In this document: positions 32,780 through 40,447 of the stretch, piece by piece
Numbering within the stretch: position 1 is the first letter of the stretch
Layout: the number at the start of each line of letters is the position of its first letter
NCBI GenBank assembly: GCA_009746045.1
Contig: RPFO01002078.1
Span: 409,209-473,208, forward strand
Direction of reading: 5' to 3'
DNA length: 64,000 nucleotides
DNA from: Mesostigma viride
Lineage: Eukaryota; Streptophyta; Mesostigmatophyceae; Mesostigmatales; Mesostigmataceae
The notes under the pieces: model-generated
What the model saw: the letters and a program-made list of their open reading frames with translations, nothing else
What the model was told of the DNA's origin: nothing
Databases searched by the model: none
Program-made: the position numbers and the translations under genes

Positions 32780-33304
32780 ATGGATACAGCCCCAAACGCC
32801 CCCGATTCGCCCACTAGCCCCATTTCGGCCGACGTGCCGCCAGAGTCTCTGAAGAGCGAGGAAGTGGTCTGGATAAGAAGCAGAAAAGGTCAGCCGCTCA
32901 CGGAAGAACAGAAGCAGGCCCTTAGGGACAAGATGAGGCCATATCATCAGAGACGCATTGAGGAGCGAGCTAGACAGCGGAGAGAGGAACGAGAGGCTGA
33001 GATCACCAAACGCAAGGTCTTAGAAAAAGAGCTTGAACTCCAGCGTCAAAGGCTCGTCGAGCTTGAACTGGAAGAAAAAAGGAACAAATACCGCATTGAG
33101 CGTTTACTCGCGGCGGAGGAAGTGGCAGAGACGCCGACAGACACTCCTCGCCCACGTCGTGGCCGAAAGCCAAAGGAGGACATCGAGCAGGAGGAGCGCG
33201 TGCAGGCTGCTAAGCCAGCGAAGACAGCGCCAGCTCCGACGCCTTATGAGCAGAGAATGATGGCAATCCGCGCTTCACTTCTGGCTTCTCTGAATGATGA
33301 CTAA
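32780..33304 (+). CDS. PLV coiled-coil AT-hook protein, left copy, 174 aa
   Basis: Identical to the gene at 36728-37252. I chose the ATG (MDTAPNAPDSPTSP) over an in-frame GTG two codons upstream. A Pro/Ser-rich N-terminus leads to a long charged coiled coil (EKELELQRQRLVELELEEKR, about residues 50-115), then an AT-hook-like TPRPRRGRKPKED and an Ala/Pro-rich tail. First gene of the rightward series. DNA binding, perhaps in packaging or genome condensation, is inferred from the hook. Confidence 0.65.
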   Translation: MDTAPNAPDSPTSPISADVPPESLKSEEVVWIRSRKGQPLTEEQKQALRDKMRPYHQRRIEERARQRREEREAEITKRKVLEKELELQRQRLVELELEEKRNKYRIERLLAAEEVAETPTDTPRPRRGRKPKEDIEQEERVQAAKPAKTAPAPTPYEQRMMAIRASLLASLNDD

Positions 33305-33329
33305 AATCTTTGCTAGTAGGTAGACTTAA

Positions 33330-33876
33330 ATGCCGGAAATCGAGAGCGTACCGATTGAGACCCCGTTGGCCAACAAAGACTTGCAGCTGAGATATGCCAA
33401 GACGCGCAAGGTTCCATCTAACGCACCCAAGCTGCACTTCATCGCGTCGTTTGTGGGAATGCGAGGGACAGGAAAGACGACAGCGGCTATCAACATGTTA
33501 AAAGCATACTTTGACGCACACTCCTTTGATAAGCTGTATCTGATTTCGGGATCGGCGACTACTGAGCCGAAATATAAGCTGCTACCAACGCCTACGATGA
33601 GCATGGAGACGTACTCTGATAGCGGCTTCGAGGAGATGGTGATTGACATCAAGAGGAACCTGACTGAGTACGAAGAATACCAGCGGGACCTAAAGGTGTG
33701 GGAGAAATTCAAAAAGGAGTTCCTAGATGGCCAGAAGACGGAGGAGGATATGGACCTCAACATGTACCTAACCTTGGACAGACTCCAATTCAAGGAACCA
33801 GAGACTAGGTTCCAATACGGACCTCCATCCTCGGTCATTCTCATCGACGACATGGCAGGATCAAAACTGTACAGAG
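33330..33876 (+). CDS. PLV packaging ATPase, left copy, truncated by the gap
   Basis: The first 182 codons of the FtsK/HerA-type packaging ATPase, identical to the complete gene at 37278-38162. Walker A (GMRGTGKT) and Walker B (VILIDDM) are both present before the sequence enters the N run at 33877. It is not a separate gene if the duplication is an assembly artefact. Confidence 0.85.
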
Positions 33877-34000
33877 NNNNNNNNNNNNNNNNNNNNNNNN
33901 NNNNNNNNNNNNNNNNNNNNNNNNNNNNNNNNNNNNNNNNNNNNNNNNNNNNNNNNNNNNNNNNNNNNNNNNNNNNNNNNNNNNNNNNNNNNNNNNNNNN
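33877..34000. other. Assembly gap (124 N)
   Basis: Run of 124 N inside the provirus. The frames that appear to run through it are meaningless. The sequences on its two sides are the ends of the two copies of the duplicated block. Confidence 1.
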
Positions 34001-36689
34001 GGCAGTAGATGATTCCATGTATATGAGGGTGGTGTTTGGGTTGAATGAAACCGTCGGAATAAACGTCGCCGTGAACAAGTGTGTCAGACCTCCAAGGGAC
34101 GGTGTAAAGGTCGCTGATAGCTCGATCGACACATGATCCACTATCACCTGCTCCGTTTAGTCGAAGAAGTGGTCAACGTACCTCCGGCCCATTCCGACCC
34201 CTTTACAAGAGTGCCGAACAGGTTGGTGGTACTCAATGACCCGTAATTGTATCGTAGCGACACTGTGAATTTTTTTATATGCGGGAGGTCTGGCAATACC
34301 CCGTATACGGAAACGGGGTACGTCATCGGAACGTTCCCATAGTCGTATGACGGCAACTTGGCAACGGCGTGGACGAGATTGTCTTTTGTGAGCGGAGTTC
34401 GCGGTAGTACAGGTTCGTCTCGCCGGGGACTAGGGAGGTAGTAACGTAACTACCCAAGATTGAGCAAGACAACCCACCAGTTCCGCGGTGCGTTAGACGT
34501 ATCGTGTTCCCAGACGTCGAATAAAGACCAGTCGAGTTTGTCGACGTGAAGGAAACAAACTCGGTATTGTTTGTGTCATCCACCAGTTCGCTGACATTGA
34601 TGATTGTCTGGTCAGCGCTGTCGAGATAAAAAACGATCCTGAGTTGACCAGGTGAGTATGGGGCCACAATTCCTGTCGGAGAGGACGTAAAAATCCCTCC
34701 AACGCCGTTAGATAACTTGGTCATGTTGCTTAGACCCGTTGGCGCCCAATAGGAGATGTATCGATCCACCAACCCGTCAGAACGCCTCCTGAACGCCACC
34801 CAAAAAGTCGTCTTACTAGCCCACGTCGCATCGAGGGTATACTGGGTTGCAATCTTGAGGTTTTGATACAACCCGACCTTCCCCTCGGTTTTATTTATGT
34901 TGATCCCGCACACTGACCACCAGTTGTCAGCGGCACCGTTATTTCTCCAGCACTCGTGGCCGTCCGTAAAGGCGGGGTGGTATTTGCCAGTGAGGTCGTT
35001 GTGGTCTGACAAGGAAACGAACGCGCTACCGGACGGCACATTGAGCTCGAAGCATATCACGAAGGGGCCATCGATCTCTTCGTCTGTGAACACCACACAT
35101 TTCGAGGGAGGTGTGGCATCGTTGGCCGCCAGCGCATAAAAACTTGTTGGGCTCGGTGGGTAGTCGTACTGAGTGTGCGATGGCTGTAACAGTGTCTTGG
35201 AGTCTCGCGAAAAGTGGAGAAGGCTATAAAAAGTTGTAGATGGACCGTATACAGTCACTGTCTCTCCAGTTATGTTCGGAGTGTCGCGAGGACACGAGAA
35301 ACGCGGGACGACCTGCACCTCTTTCAAGGACGAGTTTGATAGCAGGTGGTTAATGACCCCTGCACCGCTCACGGATCCCTGGCCGACCCCGTCGACCATC
35401 ACCTCGAAGCTGGTCGCCGTGTGCTCGGTACTGCCCCATCCCGTGTCGTGGTCCGCGTGCACTTGGACGCCTATTCTTGCCGGGCTGGTAGTCGTGAAGA
35501 ACCTACTAGGGGATCGGATAGCTGGAACGAGAGGGTCCGTCTTCACAACGCCTATGATCGCGCCCTTTCGCTGTGTCGTCGAGGTCGTGATGGTCCCGTC
35601 GTCGTATATTGTCACATCAGCCGACAGATATTTGCCGTTGTCCGCCGAAGTCAACGCGCAGGTCACGGCGTCCTCACCTCGCAGGCCTCCGTCCTCTTCT
35701 AGCTTAAACCCACCGTTAGTACTAGTCAAAGAGACCTCGTCTACATTCCAAGTGATAGGAAGCTTCCTTTGATAGGCGGATGGGGTCGTGTTTTGAATGC
35801 CTAACTTGACATTCGGTATTGCTCCATCGCTTATCAATACCCATGTTCTGTGTGGCGTGGTGTTCTCCCAGTAACCCCCGTTCGTAGGGTCGATCCGCCC
35901 GATGTCCCAGGCCGTCAGAGGGGCGTACGTGCGCGTGATGTGGAGTGCGTTTGAGAGTTTTTGCACCCTATTCAGGTCCCTAGTCGTCGCAAAACCGATT
36001 TGAGAGAAACTCATTAGTTTTCCAAAGTATGCATGACCGCTGCTTCCAAAATGGATTTCGTCAATGTGAGGACCGTCTACAGCCTGACTTGCATTGGTGG
36101 GATCCAACGCCCCAAGCACCTGCACTTGATACGTGCATTTTCCAGCACTGTCGCCTCCCGTGACAGTGTAGGGAAGAATTATGCGGATATCCTGGTTGTT
36201 TGTGATCGTAAAAGTGGTCCCCGGGGCAGACGATGTGCCGTCCTCATACTGGATGATGAACATTGCGTTAGGATCTGGCAATGTGGTGTATCCAACATCG
36301 TGTCTATCAAAAAGCCAGTCAATCTGATCGCGAGTCAATATTCGGTCTGCGACGATTTCCGAAACTGTCGCATATTGGTCGAGCAGTCGAAGAGACGAAA
36401 TCCTGATCCAATCTGCGACAATGCCCCCGTCGACCTCTAATAGCCCGCTTGACTCTCCCGTCGTAACCACGGTCCACTCGCCGTAACTGTCGCCCAACCT
36501 CACCCGTGTCGGGGCGCTTGGGTACACATAGCGGACCCCGTTAACGGTAACGTGCCTGTCGAACGGATGGACCTGCAGTTGAAGGGCTTGGACATCGCTT
36601 TCTATGTCCACGAGCTGTTCATCCAAATCATCTTCATCGAGCCCTGTGCTAAGGTTATAATTTGCCAGGTTCGAACTAACAACGACCAT
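34001..36689 (-). CDS. PLV large fibre/surface protein gene, right contig copy, 3' truncated by the gap
   Basis: Open from ATG 36689 through about 770 codons without a break, including the region broken in the left copy (QRKGAIIGVVKTDPLVPAIR is continuous here). Near 34394 one G is missing relative to the left copy (GAGCGGAGTT against GAGCGGGAGTT). Three further small deletions lie at 34130-34170, all within 400 bp of the contig end. Taking each copy where it is clean gives one uninterrupted gene of about 1075 residues. Function as for the left copy: probable virion fibre or surface protein, no assigned family. Confidence 0.7.
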
Positions 36690-36727
36690 CGTGTTTAATA
36701 TTATCTAACACAATCTATAAAGTGCAG
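36690..36727. promoter_or_regulatory. Divergent promoter region, right copy
   Basis: Same 38 bp as 32742-32779, between the fibre gene and the coiled-coil AT-hook gene, with TTTAATATTATC and CTATAAAG. It separates the leftward virion genes from the rightward replication and packaging genes. Confidence 0.55.
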
Positions 36728-37252
36728 ATGGATACAGCCCCAAACGCCCCCGATTCGCCCACTAGCCCCATTTCGGCCGACGTGCCGCCAGAGTCTCTGA
36801 AGAGCGAGGAAGTGGTCTGGATAAGAAGCAGAAAAGGTCAGCCGCTCACGGAAGAACAGAAGCAGGCCCTTAGGGACAAGATGAGGCCATATCATCAGAG
36901 ACGCATTGAGGAGCGAGCTAGACAGCGGAGAGAGGAACGAGAGGCTGAGATCACCAAACGCAAGGTCTTAGAAAAAGAGCTTGAACTCCAGCGTCAAAGG
37001 CTCGTCGAGCTTGAACTGGAAGAAAAAAGGAACAAATACCGCATTGAGCGTTTACTCGCGGCGGAGGAAGTGGCAGAGACGCCGACAGACACTCCTCGCC
37101 CACGTCGTGGCCGAAAGCCAAAGGAGGACATCGAGCAGGAGGAGCGCGTGCAGGCTGCTAAGCCAGCGAAGACAGCGCCAGCTCCGACGCCTTATGAGCA
37201 GAGAATGATGGCAATCCGCGCTTCACTTCTGGCTTCTCTGAATGATGACTAA
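36728..37252 (+). CDS. PLV coiled-coil AT-hook protein, 174 aa
   Basis: Pro/Ser-rich N-terminus, a helical KGQPLTEEQKQALRDKMRPY segment, a charged coiled coil to about residue 115, an AT-hook-like RPRRGRKPKED, and a C-terminal helix (YEQRMMAIRASLLASLNDD). It lies between the divergent promoter and the packaging ATPase, 25 bp upstream of the latter. No homologous family is recognised. The hook and position suggest a DNA-binding partner for packaging or replication, which is inference. Confidence 0.7.
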   Translation: MDTAPNAPDSPTSPISADVPPESLKSEEVVWIRSRKGQPLTEEQKQALRDKMRPYHQRRIEERARQRREEREAEITKRKVLEKELELQRQRLVELELEEKRNKYRIERLLAAEEVAETPTDTPRPRRGRKPKEDIEQEERVQAAKPAKTAPAPTPYEQRMMAIRASLLASLNDD

Positions 37253-37277
37253 AATCTTTGCTAGTAGGTAGACTTAA

Positions 37278-38162
37278 ATGCCGGAAATCGAGAGCGTACC
37301 GATTGAGACCCCGTTGGCCAACAAAGACTTGCAGCTGAGATATGCCAAGACGCGCAAGGTTCCATCTAACGCACCCAAGCTGCACTTCATCGCGTCGTTT
37401 GTGGGAATGCGAGGGACAGGAAAGACGACAGCGGCTATCAACATGTTAAAAGCATACTTTGACGCACACTCCTTTGATAAGCTGTATCTGATTTCGGGAT
37501 CGGCGACTACTGAGCCGAAATATAAGCTGCTACCAACGCCTACGATGAGCATGGAGACGTACTCTGATAGCGGCTTCGAGGAGATGGTGATTGACATCAA
37601 GAGGAACCTGACTGAGTACGAAGAATACCAGCGGGACCTAAAGGTGTGGGAGAAATTCAAAAAGGAGTTCCTAGATGGCCAGAAGACGGAGGAGGATATG
37701 GACCTCAACATGTACCTAACCTTGGACAGACTCCAATTCAAGGAACCAGAGACTAGGTTCCAATACGGACCTCCATCCTCGGTCATTCTCATCGACGACA
37801 TGGCAGGATCAAAACTGTACAGAGCGGATTCGAAAGGGCCTGTTTCATCCTTTGCATTCAAACACAGGCACCTATTGACATCGATGGTTTTTGTCAATCA
37901 GTCGTTTACTAGCGCTGGTGTGCCTAGGTCGGTCAGGGCGAACGTTTCCTTCCTCGTGCTGTTTCGCACAAAAGACAGACGAGCATCGCGACAGATCGCC
38001 GAAGAGTCGGCAGGTCATACATCGCCCGAGGACTTTATGGCTCTGTGGGAACACGCGACAAAGAACAGCCCTCACGACTTCTTTGCCATCGACAACGACG
38101 AAGCAGATGATGCCAAACGGTATAGAAAGAACTTTGACACCTATTTGGTCCTAAAAAAATAA
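37278..38162 (+). CDS. PLV genome-packaging ATPase (FtsK/HerA, A32-like), 294 aa
   Basis: Drives DNA into the preformed capsid. Walker A GMRGTGKT is at residues 43-50, Walker B SVILIDDM ends at residue 175, and a downstream Gln and Arg block (VFVNQSFTSAGVPRSVRANV, about 204-223) matches the sensor and arginine-finger region of A32-like ATPases. Length is typical (250-300). The segment between the Walker motifs carries a charged helix (EYEEYQRDLKVWEKFKKEFL). The gene is complete and in frame, and a second 5' piece at 33330-33876 is part of the duplicated block. The next gene begins 27 bp downstream. One of the core PLV/virophage markers. Confidence 0.9.
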   Translation: MPEIESVPIETPLANKDLQLRYAKTRKVPSNAPKLHFIASFVGMRGTGKTTAAINMLKAYFDAHSFDKLYLISGSATTEPKYKLLPTPTMSMETYSDSGFEEMVIDIKRNLTEYEEYQRDLKVWEKFKKEFLDGQKTEEDMDLNMYLTLDRLQFKEPETRFQYGPPSSVILIDDMAGSKLYRADSKGPVSSFAFKHRHLLTSMVFVNQSFTSAGVPRSVRANVSFLVLFRTKDRRASRQIAEESAGHTSPEDFMALWEHATKNSPHDFFAIDNDEADDAKRYRKNFDTYLVLKK

Positions 38163-38189
38163 TTTCTCTTTCAATTATATACACGCGAT

Positions 38190-38588
38190 ATGGAGCCTGC
38201 CATGACAGAGGGACCGGTTAGGAACGCATACAAGGATCGGCGAGAGCTTGTTCTAAACATGCAGTCAGTTGTTCGCTATCTCACAGGCGCCCGCCTCGCA
38301 CCAAAAATCCACGAGAGGATGGCCACTTTCCTGCGAGAGTGTGGGTATGAAGGGGAGCTCCCAGTTTCCCATACCGGGATCGATCACGAGAGTCGCCAAA
38401 AACTCGTTCACATCCTCTCGCAAAACAAGAGACCGCGCGGACCTGTCAAGAAAATAGGGGCCCCTCAATACCTGAAAACAAATAACAATAATAGCCCCGA
38501 TGGCCCACGAAAACGGGGTAGGCCTCCAGGGGTGAAGGACTCAAAGCCAAGAACTCGCAGGTGCGGCAAGTCTGTTCGTTCGAAATGA
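38190..38588 (+). CDS. PLV small AT-hook protein, 132 aa
   Basis: The N-terminal half is helical (RRELVLNMQSVVRYLTGARL). The C-terminal 45 residues are strongly basic, with Asn-rich NNNNSP followed by a canonical AT-hook core KRGRPPG and RTRRCGKSVRSK at the end. ATTATATACACGCGAT stands directly before the ATG. It lies between ATPase and recombinase genes. A DNA-binding role (nucleoid or recombination accessory) is inferred, with no assigned family. Confidence 0.7.
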   Translation: MEPAMTEGPVRNAYKDRRELVLNMQSVVRYLTGARLAPKIHERMATFLRECGYEGELPVSHTGIDHESRQKLVHILSQNKRPRGPVKKIGAPQYLKTNNNNSPDGPRKRGRPPGVKDSKPRTRRCGKSVRSK

Positions 38589-38624
38589 AAAAAATTTTTC
38601 TCTGTTATAAGTATCACCACAAAA

Positions 38625-39905
38625 ATGACAAGAGCTTTCAAAAACACCCCGGAACGCCGCGAGCAGCTTCGACGAGCTCAGGCGAAACGACGCGCCAACT
38701 TCCGAGATATCACGAATTGCATCTCAACGAAGTCAAAGGTTGGAAAGGGGGTGTGGAACCCATCTGACCGATGGATAAACAACCACCCGGATTGCGCGGA
38801 AAAAATAGGGCTCCACAAGAAAGAAGCAGAAGTCGCAGATGATACGCATATGATAGACGACGACGACGAACCCATTCAAGCCCCACCGACTCGGCACAGT
38901 GGGCGATATTGGACCCTGAACGAGGCAGCCAATGTCGCAGAGGGGCGACCAGAATTTCATCCCATTGGCGTGGATCGCGGAAGGGAGCTTGGCCCAGTGA
39001 AGAGGACAGCGGTTCAGTACATCGGACGACTAACGACGCTGCTGCGAGCTCTGGGATGCCCGTCCGATGAATCAGTCGACTGCCTAGCTGATGTCGACCG
39101 TGTCTTGAGGGTCGCGAAAGAGACTGCGAAACCTGTCAAGAAGGTTAAGGACCCCGAGCAGACCTGGCTTGCAGGAGAGCGCAACTTTCTGGCTGTCATC
39201 AACGCCGTGAACAAACTCATGCCCGGGGACAAGCAACTTCCGAAGTCTGTCACTGATAAATATGTCGAGCGCATTAGAAAGACGTTTGAGGGGCGCTTTG
39301 AGCGGCTTCTGGAACGGTCTAAAAACGAGCCTCTTAACTATGACTACGCGGAACTCCAGGGGATTAGAGACAAGGAAGTGAGCAAAGACAAGACATCCGA
39401 TGCGGCCTTGATGGGATTGCTCTATCTCTCTGGCCCTGAGCTGCCTCCCACGCGATACAATTTCTACAACACGCGAGTCATGGACTCGATCCACCAGCTC
39501 AAGGAGAACGAGAACGGGTATATTCCGAGCGAGCACAGGATCGTGTTGCGAGATTACAAGACAGTCGGCACGTTTAAGGAGTACAACAACGTCATCCCCG
39601 CGAAATACAAAGCGCTCCGTGCCGCGATGGCGAGGAGGAAGGATCAGACGTATATTTTCGAAGATCCGAAGAAACCCGGCGATCCGATGCCTCATAGCAT
39701 GTTTGCATCCATCTACAACCGAGTGTATCACGGCATCAACAATACACGTAGGGCCTTTATCACTGAGTTTTCGAAGCACGCGGAGTCCGCTGACAGGTAT
39801 GAGATCGGGCGTCTCATGGGGCACGACGCCCAAACGGCGCTCGTGTATGAGAGGGCGGCGACTGGGCCGAGGAGGGGTCGTTCGCGCCGCGCCAAGAAGA
39901 CATGA
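38625..39905 (+). CDS. PLV tyrosine recombinase/integrase, 426 aa
   Basis: Integrates the viral genome into host DNA by tyrosine-mediated strand exchange. The C-terminal catalytic domain (about 240-415) shows the expected order: Arg I near PPTRYNFYN (R277), Lys in RDYKTVGTF (K312), the Arg II block NNTRRAFITEF (R375/R376), GH in LMGHDAQTAL (H400) and the nucleophile Tyr in ALVYERAA (Y408). The usual first His of the His-x-x-Arg pair is Asn here. A core-binding helical domain (about 120-235) precedes it, and a very basic tail (PRRGRSRRAKKT) follows. TTATAAGTATC is 12 bp before the ATG. Tyrosine recombinases of this type replace the retroviral-type integrase in many PLVs and virophages. Confidence 0.85.
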   Translation: MTRAFKNTPERREQLRRAQAKRRANFRDITNCISTKSKVGKGVWNPSDRWINNHPDCAEKIGLHKKEAEVADDTHMIDDDDEPIQAPPTRHSGRYWTLNEAANVAEGRPEFHPIGVDRGRELGPVKRTAVQYIGRLTTLLRALGCPSDESVDCLADVDRVLRVAKETAKPVKKVKDPEQTWLAGERNFLAVINAVNKLMPGDKQLPKSVTDKYVERIRKTFEGRFERLLERSKNEPLNYDYAELQGIRDKEVSKDKTSDAALMGLLYLSGPELPPTRYNFYNTRVMDSIHQLKENENGYIPSEHRIVLRDYKTVGTFKEYNNVIPAKYKALRAAMARRKDQTYIFEDPKKPGDPMPHSMFASIYNRVYHGINNTRRAFITEFSKHAESADRYEIGRLMGHDAQTALVYERAATGPRRGRSRRAKKT

Positions 39906-40117
39906 CCAAAAGGAAACAAAAATTTTACAATTGGAAACAACAAATTTTTAATGGAAACACGCATTTTTATAAGCAAAACTTTTTCTACGGCACTCGTTTT
40001 GGGCGGATTTGCGCCCGCCGAGGACTTTTTGGTACGGAAAGAAACAGCCCAACTTTATAAAGGGAAACAAGGATAAAAAATTTTCTCATCTATTTTTTAT
40101 AATACAAAGTTGCTGAC

Positions 40118-40447
40118 ATGGCATCGACACTCGAGACCCTTCCAAACCTGTCACACGTCGACATCTGCCCTAGTGCAGAAGGTTCGATGACTAGACCACC
40201 CACGCCGAATGACGGTTACGATGTTTTTTCGTCACGCCCAGAGGACCACTCATCGGGTATAAAAACACCAACTGCACCACTCCCCCCACATCGACCGCCA
40301 AGATGGCGGGCACCTCGGGGTTTAAGCCCTTGTGGTTTGCATCCAAAAAGACCCCGACGCACGCGAGACTACCCGGCGTCATGTACTCATACGACGAAGA
40401 GAGAGCACAAGACGCTGCGGAGGCTTATGGGCGTTCTCATGGGATGA
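40118..40447 (+). CDS. Short upstream frame before the primase-helicase, 109 aa (doubtful)
   Basis: Starts MASTLETLPNLSHVDICPSA, 12 bp after a good TTTTTATAATACAAAG promoter-like motif, and overlaps the first 145 bp of the primase-helicase in another frame. The first 45 residues look protein-like; the rest is Pro/Arg-rich and shadows the next gene. It may be a small real gene, an upstream regulatory frame, or chance. Confidence 0.35.
   Translation: MASTLETLPNLSHVDICPSAEGSMTRPPTPNDGYDVFSSRPEDHSSGIKTPTAPLPPHRPPRWRAPRGLSPCGLHPKRPRRTRDYPASCTHTTKREHKTLRRLMGVLMG
40258..40265 (+). promoter_or_regulatory. TATA-like box of the primase-helicase gene
   Basis: TATAAAAA, 37 bp upstream of the ATG at 40303 and inside the doubtful 109-residue frame. 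It supports 40303 as a separately transcribed start. The frame is closed by TGA at 40210-40212, with no other ATG between. Confidence 0.5.

Larger units (their letters stand above)
30053..33876. repeat. Direct duplication, left copy (probable contig overlap)
   Basis: Matches 34001-37824 base for base over long stretches at offset 3948. Differences are limited to about 31406-31620 and to deletions opposite 34130-34170 and 34395. The left copy runs into the N gap in the middle of the ATPase gene and the right copy emerges from it in the middle of the fibre gene. This is what two unmerged overlapping contig ends look like. Confidence 0.9.
34001..37824. repeat. Direct duplication, right copy
   Basis: Partner of 30053-33876. 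The 174-residue gene and the first 547 bp of the ATPase gene are identical in both copies. Errors concentrate near the gap-proximal end here, which fits low-coverage contig ends. Confidence 0.9.

Noticed and set aside
33326-34147. Frames of 268-273 residues running through the N gap
   Set aside because: They cross 124 unknown bases and join the ATPase to antisense fibre sequence.
39084-39833. 249-residue minus-strand frame inside the recombinase gene
   Set aside because: Shadow of the recombinase codons; it has no family features, while the plus frame has all the catalytic residues.
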